64,000 bases of DNA, taken from NCBI GenBank assembly GCA_019358855.1, contig JAHHII010000002.1, positions 456,448 to 520,447 on the forward strand, in the 5' to 3' direction. The notes under the pieces are model-generated. The model was not told where the DNA came from. It was given only the letters and a program-made list of their open reading frames with translations, and ran no database searches. Below, piece after piece: positions 27,192 to 36,762 of the stretch. The position numbers and the translations under genes were made by a program. Position 1 is the first letter of the stretch, and each line of letters begins with the position of its first letter. This DNA is from Timaviella obliquedivisa GSE-PSE-MK23-08B (GTDB taxonomy: Bacteria > Cyanobacteriota > Cyanobacteriia > Elainellales > Elainellaceae).

Positions 27192-27346
27192 AGAGGATGT
27201 CTGAGAAGTATCAAAAATTCTTACACTTGCCCCCCAACCCCCCATTTTGGGGCAGGACTTCTGCACCAGTCCTCCTTCAAAGTCCCCCAGAATTGGGGAT
27301 TTAGGGGGCGGATCGGATAGCAATTTAGACTTCTCAGACATCCTCT
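27192..27346. mobile_element. MITE copy 1 (155 bp)
   Basis: The element begins AGAGGATGTCTGAGAAGT and ends with the inverse (ACTTCTCAGACATCCTCT). Its interior has C- and G-runs (GCCCCCCAACCCCCCATT, then AATTGGGGATTTAGGGGG) that pair to a second stem. A nearly identical copy sits at 36606-36758. It encodes no protein. No clear target duplication was seen. The remainder of 27002-27435 has no gene. Confidence 0.85.
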
Positions 27347-27435
27347 GACGCGATCGCCAATTCCGCCAATTCCACATTTCTAGCAAAAAAAATTCGTATC
27401 CGCTTCATCAATTTGTTATGCCGCGATCGCCATCT

Positions 27436-27900
27436 TTATGGCTCATCAGCTTCAAAGGGTGCCAAATCTTGTGGTTGAGTAATTGTAATACTTGATATAC
27501 CTGCAAAGTCACTTGGATTGAAGGTCAAAAGATGTGTAATTCCATTTGCAAGCATTGTTGCGACGATACGAGCATCATGGGTGCGCTTACCGAGTACTCG
27601 GTTAGTTGTGACTAAGTTCAGCCAATTTGGAAAAATCTGCGGAGATTCCTCCAACAATGGGAAACGGTCAAGAAGTTGGTCTATCTTGCTTCTGGTTTGT
27701 TCTACAGTCCAGCCTAAGCCATTGACTTGAGTTGGTCTTGTGGCAACAACCCAAAATTCGACAATTATTTGCGGCGCAAGTAAACATTCATCTGATCGCA
27801 TGAGTAGACGAGAGATTGCATCCGTTGCAATCTGATGCCGTACATCGGAAGGATTGCAGAACCGCATAACAACATTGGTGTCAAGCAGATATGTTGTCAT
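27436..27900 (-). CDS. PIN-domain toxin (VapC family)
   Basis: The start is set at 27900, giving 154 residues that begin MTTYLLDTNVVMRFCNPSD. PIN-domain acid residues are visible: the first Asp in LLDTNVV, a Glu in IIVEFWVV, and KRTHDARIVATML followed by LLTFNPSDF. VapC proteins are Mg-dependent ribonucleases that cut tRNA or rRNA. The upstream antitoxin overlaps the start by 20 bases, a normal operon arrangement for this system. Confidence 0.85.
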   Translation of the reverse strand: MTTYLLDTNVVMRFCNPSDVRHQIATDAISRLLMRSDECLLAPQIIVEFWVVATRPTQVNGLGWTVEQTRSKIDQLLDRFPLLEESPQIFPNWLNLVTTNRVLGKRTHDARIVATMLANGITHLLTFNPSDFAGISSITITQPQDLAPFEADEP

Positions 27901-28141
27901 CGTAAATGGTATCGCGGCTAAAGGCTTCATCAGATAGACTCAAACCATTGCCAGGAAGTTGTGAAATCCAGGTACGAAACTCCCTAGATCTTTCTTCTGA
28001 TGTTGCCCTTTGCCAAAACGGAGCAGACGATGCAGCTTCTTGTCTAGACTGAAACTCAATGAAGGCTATGAAATCAGCAATTCTCTTAAGTTTCTCATCG
28101 TTTAGGTTGTCTAATTTTTTTTTGAGGTCTTCTCGTAGCAT
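27881..28141 (-). CDS. Antitoxin partner of the PIN toxin
   Basis: The 86-residue acidic protein starts with a basic helix (LREDLKKKLDNLNDEKLKRI) and has a hydrophobic helix AFIEFQ, followed by a disordered tail that would wrap the toxin. It lies directly upstream of the PIN gene and overlaps it by 20 bases. No DNA-binding fold is obvious, so autoregulation cannot be confirmed. Confidence 0.7.
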   Translation of the reverse strand: MLREDLKKKLDNLNDEKLKRIADFIAFIEFQSRQEAASSAPFWQRATSEERSREFRTWISQLPGNGLSLSDEAFSRDTIYDDNISA

Positions 28142-28250
28142 AGGTAGACTTTGAGAAAATGGACATTTTTTATGGTAACCGATACGCTCCTACTCGTCTG
28201 GTTCAAACGCTGGCATCGCTTATCCTTAGAAGAGACTGCATCAAATGGAT

Positions 28251-28320
28251 GCGATCGCCCAGATCCCCAATTCCACATCACCGCAACATGAATTTTTTTG
28301 TTCCCTGACTGAATGTTAAG
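28251..28320. repeat. Dispersed repeat (copy 1) next to the broken hicBA
   Basis: GCGATCGCC, CAATTCCACATCAC and a shared TGACTGAATG(T/C)TAAG ending are repeated at 28755-28825 in the same orientation. The two copies bracket the hicBA remnant. Confidence 0.55.
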
Positions 28321-28513
28321 TCTCACAGACACTCAATGAAATCTCAATCGTGACTTGCGCTTGTTTGAGAATGCCGCTTAATGTACCCACTTTCAGATCT
28401 TGATGTATGGGAACAACGCAACCAATTTTCCCATCTTCAGTTTCCTTTTTCATTACAACATGACTCCCTGCTTGACGAACTTGCTCAAATCCTAGACGTT
28501 CAAGTGGTTTCAG
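28316..28513 (-). pseudogene. hicA: hicA-like mRNA interferase remnant
   Basis: The minus-strand frame encodes LERLGFEQVRQAGSHVVMKK and then PIHQDLKVGTLSGILKQAQ, which is the YcfA/HicA fold with the catalytic His (in GSHVVM). It ends at TAA 28316-28318. The N-terminus is too short: the frame is closed by TAG upstream and reads only LKPLERLG, whereas HicA normally has about ten more residues before this helix, and no ATG/GTG/TTG is available. A small deletion has probably joined the first strand to the helix. It follows hicB with a 14-base overlap. Confidence 0.65.
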
Positions 28514-28673
28514 ATAGAGAAAATTCTTCTAAAGAGAGCCGCGTTGCTTCTTTCAAACCTGCGATCGCCTGCTCGATCGTTTCTCCTTGATCCACTGTGC
28601 CAATCTCCGGACACTCAGCTATGTACATATCATCCTCTTGATAAAGAATGACTGTAAAGCTACGACTTTTCAT
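28500..28673 (-). CDS. hicB: HicB-like antitoxin
   Basis: The 57-residue frame starts at ATG 28673 and is too short for many ORF callers. It reads MKSRSFTVILYQEDDMYIAE, then CPEIGTVDQGETIEQAIAGL, the partial RNase H-like HicB domain that neutralises HicA. It ends after EFSLSETT. Short HicB forms lacking a separate DNA-binding domain are common in cyanobacteria. It precedes hicA on the same strand. Confidence 0.75.
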   Translation of the reverse strand: MKSRSFTVILYQEDDMYIAECPEIGTVDQGETIEQAIAGLKEATRLSLEEFSLSETT

Positions 28674-28754
28674 AGTGTCTGCTCTCCAAAGCCTTCTCTA
28701 GAGAGCATAACATCACCCTTCTTCAGAATCTTGTGCCCCTTTATGCTGAGATGG

Positions 28755-28825
28755 GCGATCGCTCAACTATTCAATTCCACATCACTGGCAAAATGATTTC
28801 TCTCGTTCTTTGACTGAATGCTAAG
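28755..28825. repeat. Dispersed repeat (copy 2); rest of 28674-28974 empty
   Basis: This block matches 28251-28320 in order and orientation. No gene is seen in the remaining spacer before the methyltransferase stop. Confidence 0.55.
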
Positions 28826-28974
28826 AGGGAAGAAATTTAAATCAACCAAATAGCCGTACTCTTTGGTCGATCGCTCTCTTTCTGTCTAATAGATTGGTTC
28901 AGCGGCGACTAGTAACCTTTGCACCTCCACCAACATCTCTAAACTATCCGCTGCAACCGAATCGTTCGGTCGTG

Positions 28975-31644
28975 CTACTCCTCTTCAAACGCTCCATCAA
29001 ATTCTGTAAGGGAGTCTTCTTCAATTTCAATTTCATCAACTGCATCATCAGTCAAGCCTAGCTCTTTCTTAGCAAAAACACGCCGCGCTCGCCTGTCTAG
29101 AATTTTGATGATATTAGTTCTATCTTCTTTAATAGATTCAATATCTTCTTTTTGAATTAGCACCATATAGTAGCGAGACACTTCCATCATACGATAGGCG
29201 TATTGAAAAGCATCTTTAGTAAACTCTCCAGTTGTTACAACCATGACTACATCAGCACCCGTTACAAAGGTCATACCAACTTCTTTAGCTAGTACCTCAA
29301 CATCAACTCTTTTAGTGTTTTTACACTGAATCTGCCAACGGTGATATACAAAGCGATCTGACGCTGCTAACACGTCAACCTCTCCTTGTCCTGTTTCATA
29401 ATCTCGTTTTCGCCATTTAGTGAATCGCAGGCTAGTCAAACGGATCATCCAAATCGCCAAAAGTTCTAGGGCTTTACCCTTAACATGCTTATCAGAATCT
29501 TCTAAGTCGCCAACAACATCTTCAAAGCTACGGCTCAACTCAGTTTGTGAGATTTCCGTCATGTCTGCGATGGATTCCAGCAGCTTAGACAATAATTCTC
29601 GCTGAGCTTTTTCTGTAAGCTTGACAAGATTAGGTTTGGCTCCACGCCCACCAGTAGTTTTCTCAGTTTCAATAAGCCCCGCATCCGTCAATGGCTGAAT
29701 GATATCGTTGACAAATGATTTTGAAGGGAACCTAACTTTGTAAACGCTAACTGCATAATTGGCAATATCATTCCACTTAGTCAGTTCTGTGATGCTCATG
29801 TGGAGCATTGCTAATAGAAAATACTTTTGTTCTGAAGTAAGGGTGTAAACTTCATCAATGTAGTCTTTATCAAGCTCTAGAATGTCATACACTCTGTCCC
29901 AATTAATCTCATAAGCTTTCTCAAATACTCCAGCTTCTTGTAACCATTGCCTCATAGTGCTGACATAAATAGCGTTTGGAGATAACGAATAACCCATCTC
30001 TTGAAGTTCATAGCCGATCAGATCTAACTTGGGTTTATCTCCTCGGCTGTTGATTGCTTCAACTGCTTTCAACAAAGACATTCCTGTTAAGTTAGTCAGG
30101 ATGTGACGGGCAAAAATGTTGGCAGCTTCATTAGGATCATTTTGATCCTCAAAAATTGCACGACCAAGATCTGTTACTTCATACTGCCAATCATCATCAC
30201 CAATAGACTCCACTAACTTGTAAGCACGGAGTGATAGGAATGTATTCATCGCAAGTTTGCTACGATTCTCTCCTTTCTGTAAGTCATTCTGCGCTGAATG
30301 ACTAGAATAGTAACGAGTAGAAATTGCATCTTGTAGCGCACGACGATCTGGTTGACACTCCATGCAGAGTTTCACCAACTCAGGCAGATTCATTGTTTTA
30401 GGCTCAAACTGATGCCCATAAGTGAACCTGAGCTTTTTCTCTATCATGCCGTCAATCTCCGATTGAAATAGGTTTAACTGATGTAGGCTGTTTGAACTAT
30501 CTGTTTCAGGCACAATCTTGATGGAAGCAGGAGCAAACTTTAAAGCTTGTGCCTTGAGCGCTTTTCTATCTATTAGTGGAGTAACAACTAACGGCGCGTT
30601 CTCCTCAAATCGGAACTGCGATGCCTGGATATAGTTCTCATCTAGCTCAAACGCTAACCAACGGCGATCGAGCGTTTCAGCAACTCTCCCTGTAGTATTT
30701 GAGCCAGCAAATGGATCTAAAACTAAATCACCAGGTTCAGTACAAAGTCCAATCACAAACTCTGGTAAAGCCTGCGGAAATCGGGCAGGATGAGCTTTAA
30801 TACCTACTTCCTTGCAGCGACGTTGATAATAGTCATTTGAAGCAGTATTGGAAGCTGAAATAACATTTACTGGCTGTGCCAAATCATGATTTAAAATCCA
30901 ATCAAACTCCGCTAATACTGGCTTACCAACTGACGCAAATGATCCAAAGTCGTCATCAATAATGATATTGGGAGGAATAGCACCGCCACGATCGTTCTGA
31001 AATTTAGTTGAAATGTCATGCCCTGATGGTCTTAGTTTCGCATCATACCCATTTTTTAATAGATTTTTCATTGCCTCACTGTACGGGCGCAAAACTTGCC
31101 TATTATTCGCCTTGGGATGAGGTTCTTTTGAGAGCCACCACACAGTATTCACTGCGTCTTTCACTCTTTCCCTACGTACAGTGACCCATTCAGCAGGGGT
31201 AGGGAGTTTTGCTGGGTTGTACCAAAAAAGCTCCTGAGCAAGGAAAAAACCTAGCCCTCCTTGCGATTTGGGTTTACAGAGATCTATTACTAACTCGAAG
31301 TGATACATTGAGCGCACGGGAAACCCTTTAAACCACGTACCGCCAATGTCTACTATCAACGATCCTCTAGGCTTGAGAATGCGGTAGAACTCATGAGCAA
31401 ATGCCTTGAACCACTCAACATAGGCATGAGCGTCTACGTTCCCGTACTCTTTCTTTCTGACTAAAGCAAAAGGTGGGGATGTACAAATTAGGTCTATACT
31501 CGCGTCGGGTAAGTCTGCCATCAGTTCTAAGCTATTGCCCAAATACGCTGCACCCAATTGGGTTGTGTAGTAAGACTCACGATTAATTCCAATAGGGTTA
31601 TCAAACTTAGACAGCCTTTGCACGATTGCGTTTCCCCACGACAA
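28975..31644 (-). CDS. One-chain DNA methyltransferase-restriction endonuclease (MTase + winged helix + Mrr-like nuclease)
   Basis: The 889-residue protein starts at a TTG. Residues 1-350 are a beta-class amino-methyltransferase: motif IV is TSPPF (typical of N4-cytosine or some N6-adenine enzymes), and the SAM motif I DPFAGSNTTGR comes near residue 312, so the order is IV, target-recognition, I. Residues 400-690 are helical with a winged-helix look (AKPNLVKLTEKAQRELLSKL). Residues 720-860 carry a PD-(D/E)XK nuclease of Mrr type: KALELLAIW, GEVDVLAA and WQIQCKN give the E, D and QxK catalytic set. The domain order (modification first, nuclease last) is opposite to classic type IIG enzymes. 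No separate specificity or control gene is seen nearby. Confidence 0.82.
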   Translation of the reverse strand: MSWGNAIVQRLSKFDNPIGINRESYYTTQLGAAYLGNSLELMADLPDASIDLICTSPPFALVRKKEYGNVDAHAYVEWFKAFAHEFYRILKPRGSLIVDIGGTWFKGFPVRSMYHFELVIDLCKPKSQGGLGFFLAQELFWYNPAKLPTPAEWVTVRRERVKDAVNTVWWLSKEPHPKANNRQVLRPYSEAMKNLLKNGYDAKLRPSGHDISTKFQNDRGGAIPPNIIIDDDFGSFASVGKPVLAEFDWILNHDLAQPVNVISASNTASNDYYQRRCKEVGIKAHPARFPQALPEFVIGLCTEPGDLVLDPFAGSNTTGRVAETLDRRWLAFELDENYIQASQFRFEENAPLVVTPLIDRKALKAQALKFAPASIKIVPETDSSNSLHQLNLFQSEIDGMIEKKLRFTYGHQFEPKTMNLPELVKLCMECQPDRRALQDAISTRYYSSHSAQNDLQKGENRSKLAMNTFLSLRAYKLVESIGDDDWQYEVTDLGRAIFEDQNDPNEAANIFARHILTNLTGMSLLKAVEAINSRGDKPKLDLIGYELQEMGYSLSPNAIYVSTMRQWLQEAGVFEKAYEINWDRVYDILELDKDYIDEVYTLTSEQKYFLLAMLHMSITELTKWNDIANYAVSVYKVRFPSKSFVNDIIQPLTDAGLIETEKTTGGRGAKPNLVKLTEKAQRELLSKLLESIADMTEISQTELSRSFEDVVGDLEDSDKHVKGKALELLAIWMIRLTSLRFTKWRKRDYETGQGEVDVLAASDRFVYHRWQIQCKNTKRVDVEVLAKEVGMTFVTGADVVMVVTTGEFTKDAFQYAYRMMEVSRYYMVLIQKEDIESIKEDRTNIIKILDRRARRVFAKKELGLTDDAVDEIEIEEDSLTEFDGAFEEE

Positions 31645-31955
31645 CTTCAGAAGGAAAGGATACCAGACTTTTTCAAAATCCAGTGTTAATTTTAACGTAC
31701 AAATGTACTCTCTTTTTCCGAGGCGTGATTAGGACAGGTATTTTTCGACTACATTCTTACCGATAACCTAAGCGTTAAACTACTTTTTAGAAAGAAGATC
31801 TTTGCCCACTACCCTAGATCAGATAGGTTGGTAGATAAACTCTGCATATCATCCTAGTAGAGTAAAAACTTAGTTTTGCAACATCCGATGCCAGCAAAAG
31901 CTGAGTAGTCTATCGGCATTTTGAATAATACGTTGCAGAACTTTCCATTAGTCTA
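31645..31955. other. Intergenic region without recognised gene
   Basis: AT-rich sequence between the methyltransferase start and the purM stop. It must contain the methyltransferase promoter; no consensus element could be assigned. Confidence 0.5.
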
Positions 31956-32999
31956 CTAGTCAAAATCACCAAGTAACTCCCCCGTTCCTTCAACCACTTC
32001 CCCGATCGCCCAAGCCGATATTCCTTGAGCCTCAAACCACTGAATCGTCGCCCTTACTCCACTAGGCGGCACCAGTAGCACAAACCCAATGCCCATATTA
32101 AACGTGTTGAACATATCCTTCGGTGCAACTTCGCCTTGCTGCGCTAACCAATCAAAAATTGGCAAAGGCAACCAACTCTGAGTATCGATTTGCACCGATT
32201 GATTTACGCCTAAACATCGAGGTAAATTCTCAGGCAATCCACCGCCCGTGATATGCGCCATACCATGAATTTCTAGCCCCGCTTTACGAGCAGATAGGAC
32301 GGGTTTAACGTAAATGCGAGTGGGAGTCAGCAGCGTTTCGCCCAGGGTTTGAGTAAAAGCAGGAGGACGATCTTGTAAAGATACCTGTAAGGGATCGCTT
32401 AACTTGACCATCTCCACAATCTTACGGACTAAACTAAAGCCATTGCTGTGAACACCAGAACTTGCCAGCCCGATCGCCACATCACCTATTTTTACCTGAG
32501 AGCCATCCAAAATCTGACTCTTCTCCACAATGCCGACACAAAACCCCGCCAAATCATACTCGCCAGGCTGGTAAAATCCAGGCATTTCAGCCGTCTCGCC
32601 GCCCAGGAGAGAACAACCGGACTGCCGACAGCCTTCTGTAATTCCAGAAACGACCTCGGTTAGCTGTTGTGGATTGAGCCGACTGGTAGCTAAATAATCG
32701 AGAAAAAACAACGGCTCTGCGCCACAGGTCAGAACATCGTTGACGCACATTGCCACCAAATCAATCCCCACTGTGTCGTGGCGATCGCACTGTTGCGCCA
32801 ACTTCAGCTTCGTGCCTACCCCATCGGTGCCAGACACTAACACAGGTTCCTGGTAGCCGCTGGGCAACTGAAACATTCCACTAAAGCCGCCAAATCCGCC
32901 CAACACTTCTGGACGACGGGTACTTTCTACTAAACCGCGAATTTGTTGTACAAACGCCCGCCCCGCTTCAACATCGACCCCTGCTTCCCGATAATCCAT
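31956..32999 (-). CDS. purM: Phosphoribosylformylglycinamidine cyclo-ligase (AIR synthetase)
   Basis: The start is set at ATG 32999 ([17 protein letters not shown]), the usual family N-terminus; an upstream in-frame ATG at 33017 is less likely. The about 347-residue enzyme closes the imidazole ring in purine synthesis using ATP. Motifs include [45 protein letters not shown] and [12 protein letters not shown]. Length is normal. The gene stands alone, divergent from nothing, with a J-domain gene upstream on the same strand. Confidence 0.96.
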   Translation of the reverse strand: MDYREAGVDVEAGRAFVQQIRGLVESTRRPEVLGGFGGFSGMFQLPSGYQEPVLVSGTDGVGTKLKLAQQCDRHDTVGIDLVAMCVNDVLTCGAEPLFFLDYLATSRLNPQQLTEVVSGITEGCRQSGCSLLGGETAEMPGFYQPGEYDLAGFCVGIVEKSQILDGSQVKIGDVAIGLASSGVHSNGFSLVRKIVEMVKLSDPLQVSLQDRPPAFTQTLGETLLTPTRIYVKPVLSARKAGLEIHGMAHITGGGLPENLPRCLGVNQSVQIDTQSWLPLPIFDWLAQQGEVAPKDMFNTFNMGIGFVLLVPPSGVRATIQWFEAQGISAWAIGEVVEGTGELLGDFD

Positions 33000-33010
33000 G
33001 TCTTGGCAAC

Positions 33011-33070
33011 CACGCATCCAGAATAAGACGCTTAATTATGCACGCATTCAGAATAAGCCGTCAATTATAT
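33011..33070. repeat. 30-bp tandem duplication in the purM leader
   Basis: 33011-33040 and 33041-33070 are near-identical 30-base units (CACGCATCCAGAATAAG against CACGCATTCAGAATAAG at their starts). They lie immediately upstream of the purM start codon. Confidence 0.75.
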
Positions 33071-33089
33071 CCAATGCCTTAGCGAACAT

Positions 33090-33401
33090 TTAGTGGCGAT
33101 CGCGTCCCAAGCCATTCATAAACATTTGGTAGACTTCGTTGCGTGTTATAGCTGGGCTAGACGGACGAGGTGCAACATCAGAAGGTTTAACAAAGGCAGG
33201 ACGACTCGAAAGATCGACATAGGCAGCATTGATTTCCTTAAACCGCTCCTCCGCATCACGACTCCCCGGATTCAAATCAGGGTGGTACTGGCGAGCCAGA
33301 TGGCGATAAGCAGTTTTTATTTCATCCAATGAGGCGGTTCGGCTCACTCCTAAAACTGCGTAATATCCCTGAGTTTTCTGTCCGTATTGTTGAACCATCT
33401 G
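33090..33401 (-). CDS. J-domain protein
   Basis: The start is set at ATG 33401, giving about 103 residues (a longer frame to 33554 has no support). [20 protein letters not shown] then [14 protein letters not shown] contains the HPD tripeptide that stimulates Hsp70 ATPase. There is no G/F-rich or zinc-finger region, so this is a minimal class III J-protein with a short Pro/Ser tail. The DnaK partner is not in the window. Confidence 0.88.
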   Translation of the reverse strand, partial: QMVQQYGQKTQGYYAVLGVSRTASLDEIKTAYRHLARQYHPDLNPGSRDAEERFKEINAAYVDLSSRPAFVKPSDVAPRPSSPAITRNEVYQMFMNGLGRDRH

Positions 33402-33606
33402 AATTACAACCCAAAAACTACTGAATCTCTTGGCATTGTAAGGGGTAAAAGATTGTAGATACTCTAAGAAAAGTGAAAAATTGTAAAGTTTCGGTTGTTT
33501 TTGAATGATTAATCTATCATCTGTGCTTTCAGATAAAAGTTTGCAGAAAGTCAACTCCCCAAAGGATCTTTTTAGTAAACCGATATACTATGTCCAATGA
33601 TGACTT

Positions 33607-36414
33607 TTGCCTTTCTTGTACCTCCCCGTGTCCCTGCACTCCTCTTCTCGGCTTCCCAACCAACGATGGCAAATTGCCCCATCTCAACCAGAGAAGGCAT
33701 CACAGCTTGCGGCGACTACTCAATTGCCGCTGCTATTGACGCAAGTGTTGATGAATCGGGGCATTAGTACACCTGAAGAAGCTCTGACGTTTCTCAACCC
33801 AGATCTCCTGGTTTTGCCGTCACCCCTGGAAGATTTTCCTGATTTGGCGATCGCCCTGGAACTTTTGCTAGTGGCGATCGAGTCTCAGCAGTCGATCGCC
33901 ATCTGCGGCGACTACGATGCCGACGGCATGACCAGCACCGCTCTCCTACTGCGCGCCCTCCGCTACCTGGGCGCACGGGTAGACTACGCCATCCCTAGCC
34001 GAATGCAAGAGGGCTACGGCATCAATCGGCGCATTGTCGAAGAATTTCATGCCGAGGGCGTTGAATTGATTTTGACAGTTGATAACGGCATTTCTGCCTA
34101 CGAGCCGATCGCCAGAGCCAGGGAACTGGGCGTGAATGTGATTATTACCGATCATCATGACGTTCCTCTCAAAATTCCGCCCGCTAATGCTATTCTCAAT
34201 CCTAAACTCATTGCCGAAGACTCTCCCTATCGCTGTGTTGCCGGAGTGGGAGTCGCTTATATTTTGGCAATTTGTTTAGCGGAAAGCTTAGGTAAATCCC
34301 AAGATTTAATCTCGCCTCTATTAGAGTTATTCACACTAGGAACGATCGCCGACCTGGCACCTCTTACAGGCGTAAATCGGCGCTGGGTGCAGCTTGGCTT
34401 AAAGCTCTTGCCTAAATCACAAATTACGGGTGTTCAAGCCCTTGTTCAAATCTCAGGATTAAGCAGTGAAAAATCGCTCAAGCCTGAGGCGATCGGGTTT
34501 CGGTTAGGGCCTCGTATTAATGCTATCGGTCGCATTGCTGATCCTCAAATTATTATTGAACTATTTACGACAGAGGATGAAGGACAAGCGCTAGAATTAG
34601 CGATGAAGTGTGAGCAAGTAAACAAGCTGCGGCAACGGCTTTGCGAGCTAATTGAACAAGAAGCGATCGCTTGGTGTGAACAAAGTCAAATTGATTTGAA
34701 AAAAGAACGGGTGCTGCTGATCGTTCAACCCGGATGGCACCACGGTGTGATTGGTATTGTTGCATCGCGTTTGTTAGAAAGATACGGTGTGCCCGTGTTC
34801 ATCGGTACGTACGAAGAAAACGATCCAGAGCGTATTCGAGGATCGGCACGGGGCATTCCAGAGTTTAATATTTTTGAGGCGTTGGAGTTCTGCGATGATC
34901 TGCTAGACAAGTATGGCGGACACCGGGCAGCAGGCGGTTTTTCTTTTCCGGCGCAGAATTTGGACGCAGTGCGATCGCGCTTGAGCGAATTTGCCAATCA
35001 ACATCTCCAACTCGAACATCTTAAACCTCTCGTCAAAATTGACGCTGAAGCCGAGCTTAGCGATATCACCTTAGCCCTCTACGAAAAAATCGATGAACTG
35101 CATCCTTGCGGCATGGAAAACCCTGATCCAGTCTTTTGGACTTCTAATGTGCGCGTCGTAGAACAGCAGGCGATCGGGCAGAATCAGGCGCATTTGAAGG
35201 TGCTATTGGCGAAAGGTGGCGGAGCAGGTATTAAAGCGATCGCTTGGCGTTGGGGCGAATATCGTCCTATTCCCAGCCTGGTGGATGTAGCATACCGATT
35301 ACGGCTGAATGAATGGAACGGAACAAAGTCGGTAGAACTAGAATTAGTCGGTATTCGCTTACCCAGTGAAATATCTCAACCTGAATTATTAGTCAAGTCT
35401 GTTGAAGCAAACAAACCTGCCTTAGCGAAGGTAGAATTCTACTACGATACGCTGCCTTATCTATGCAGTATTTCACAGGTTGGTGAATCGAAAGAGCTAC
35501 GCATCAGAAATCCTGAGGGACAAATTCTAGCTATTCAGCCGCAGCAAAAGCGAGGATTGCTGGGCACCTGTCGAAAAGATGCGAAAGAGATTGATATTTC
35601 GCAGCCTCATTACTTCAATTTGATCCAAGCTGCGTTAACCGCCTTAGAACTGATCGAGCAAGGGCAACGGATTCAAGAAAAAGAATGGCTCATTGCTGAG
35701 AAAGATCAGAAAATTGCTCAACTCAGTGAACAGTTAAATCAACAGGTACGATCGCCCAAACCTCTCACCGAAGAACCCACTCATCCAACCATATCGCAAC
35801 TGGCTGAAATTCCTGCTGAACCCGAAACGCCTCAGCCCTCGTCACCCGAAAAGATTCTCAACTCGTCGCCTTGGCTCTGCCTCAGTGCCGAGAGCCAAAA
35901 GGATTTAATTGCCGCCTGCAAACTTGCCAACGCGATCGAATCACCCGATCCTGTCGCCGCTGCCGTGCTACTCTGTGACGCTGTAGAGCGTGACGTTGTT
36001 CAAGCGTTATTCAAAAAGCTCTATCAATTTTTGAAAGATCAAGGGATTTCAGAATTGGGCGGAATTCCCATCAAAGCTCGCAAAAAATACACGCTGGAGG
36101 TTTTACCGTCACTGCTGTCTCCAGAATGGCGATCGCTCCACCTCGACAAGCTAGCGCAACCAGAACTTCCCACCGATTTGTATGCAATTGTGACCGTTAA
36201 AGAAATGAGTGAGGGCGATCGCCAACTCCTCCAAAATTTTCTGGCTCAGTGGGATTATCCGATTGCCTCATGGCTACTGAATCAGTCTGCCGAAGCCGCT
36301 TCCAGGATTGACCAAATCTACAAGCTCAGAATGGCGGCAACGGTTGGAGCGATCGGGGCATGGCAGTTTGAACTGTTGCGGAGTTTGGTGACAGGAGAGG
36401 CGTTACTGAAGTAG
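33607..36414 (+). CDS. recJ: Single-stranded-DNA exonuclease RecJ, long cyanobacterial form
   Basis: This 935-residue protein begins at a TTG. The DHH domain shows AICGDYDADGMTSTALL and VIITDHHDVP; the DHHA1 part shows VGIVASRLLERYG-like GVIGIVASRLLER and YGGHRAAGGFSF. RecJ degrades 5' single strands in recombination and mismatch repair. The N-terminal two thirds matches the common 570-residue core. About 330 extra residues at the C-terminus include a coiled-coil (about 680-720) and a helical domain, as in other cyanobacterial RecJ proteins. It diverges from the J-domain gene. Confidence 0.93.
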   Translation: MPFLYLPVSLHSSSRLPNQRWQIAPSQPEKASQLAATTQLPLLLTQVLMNRGISTPEEALTFLNPDLLVLPSPLEDFPDLAIALELLLVAIESQQSIAICGDYDADGMTSTALLLRALRYLGARVDYAIPSRMQEGYGINRRIVEEFHAEGVELILTVDNGISAYEPIARARELGVNVIITDHHDVPLKIPPANAILNPKLIAEDSPYRCVAGVGVAYILAICLAESLGKSQDLISPLLELFTLGTIADLAPLTGVNRRWVQLGLKLLPKSQITGVQALVQISGLSSEKSLKPEAIGFRLGPRINAIGRIADPQIIIELFTTEDEGQALELAMKCEQVNKLRQRLCELIEQEAIAWCEQSQIDLKKERVLLIVQPGWHHGVIGIVASRLLERYGVPVFIGTYEENDPERIRGSARGIPEFNIFEALEFCDDLLDKYGGHRAAGGFSFPAQNLDAVRSRLSEFANQHLQLEHLKPLVKIDAEAELSDITLALYEKIDELHPCGMENPDPVFWTSNVRVVEQQAIGQNQAHLKVLLAKGGGAGIKAIAWRWGEYRPIPSLVDVAYRLRLNEWNGTKSVELELVGIRLPSEISQPELLVKSVEANKPALAKVEFYYDTLPYLCSISQVGESKELRIRNPEGQILAIQPQQKRGLLGTCRKDAKEIDISQPHYFNLIQAALTALELIEQGQRIQEKEWLIAEKDQKIAQLSEQLNQQVRSPKPLTEEPTHPTISQLAEIPAEPETPQPSSPEKILNSSPWLCLSAESQKDLIAACKLANAIESPDPVAAAVLLCDAVERDVVQALFKKLYQFLKDQGISELGGIPIKARKKYTLEVLPSLLSPEWRSLHLDKLAQPELPTDLYAIVTVKEMSEGDRQLLQNFLAQWDYPIASWLLNQSAEAASRIDQIYKLRMAATVGAIGAWQFELLRSLVTGEALLK

Positions 36415-36605
36415 GCAACGAAAATATTCGTATTTAGTAGGTAATGATTATCAGTTCTATTTATTTCGGATTTGCCGCTCAAAGTTTAGTGGGTTAATCT
36501 AACTTCAGTTTAAACGTTGGCAGGCATTTTTCAGTAAGCTCTCTATCTGAATCTCAATCTCAGCTAAATTGTGTGGCAATCACCTATTTTTTTATCTTTA
36601 CTTAT

Positions 36606-36758
36606 AGAGGATGTCTGAGAAATATCAAAGATTCTTACACTCGCCCCCTAAATCCCCCATTTTGGGGGACTTCCGAGCCACTCCTTCTTCAAAGTCCCCC
36701 AAAATGGGGGATTTAGGGGGCGGATTGGATAGCAACCTAGACTTCTCAGACATCCTCT
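36606..36758. mobile_element. MITE copy 2 (153 bp); spacer 36415-36762
   Basis: This is the second copy of the 27192-27346 element, with the same terminal repeats (AGAGGATGTCTGAGAAAT at the left, inverse ACTTCTCAGACATCCTCT at the right) and the same C-run/G-run interior. It ends only five bases before the permease stop codon. The interior can fold into a long hairpin that could terminate transcription from both sides. Nothing else is seen in the spacer. Confidence 0.87.
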
Positions 36759-36762
36759 AAGG

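Noticed and set aside
28381..28796. Two plus-strand frames between vapBC and the methyltransferase
   Set aside because: They run antisense to the HicB/HicA frames or across a repeat and have no family features.
31644..31700. Separate control (C) protein gene before the methyltransferase
   Set aside because: No helix-turn-helix frame was found in the upstream spacer.
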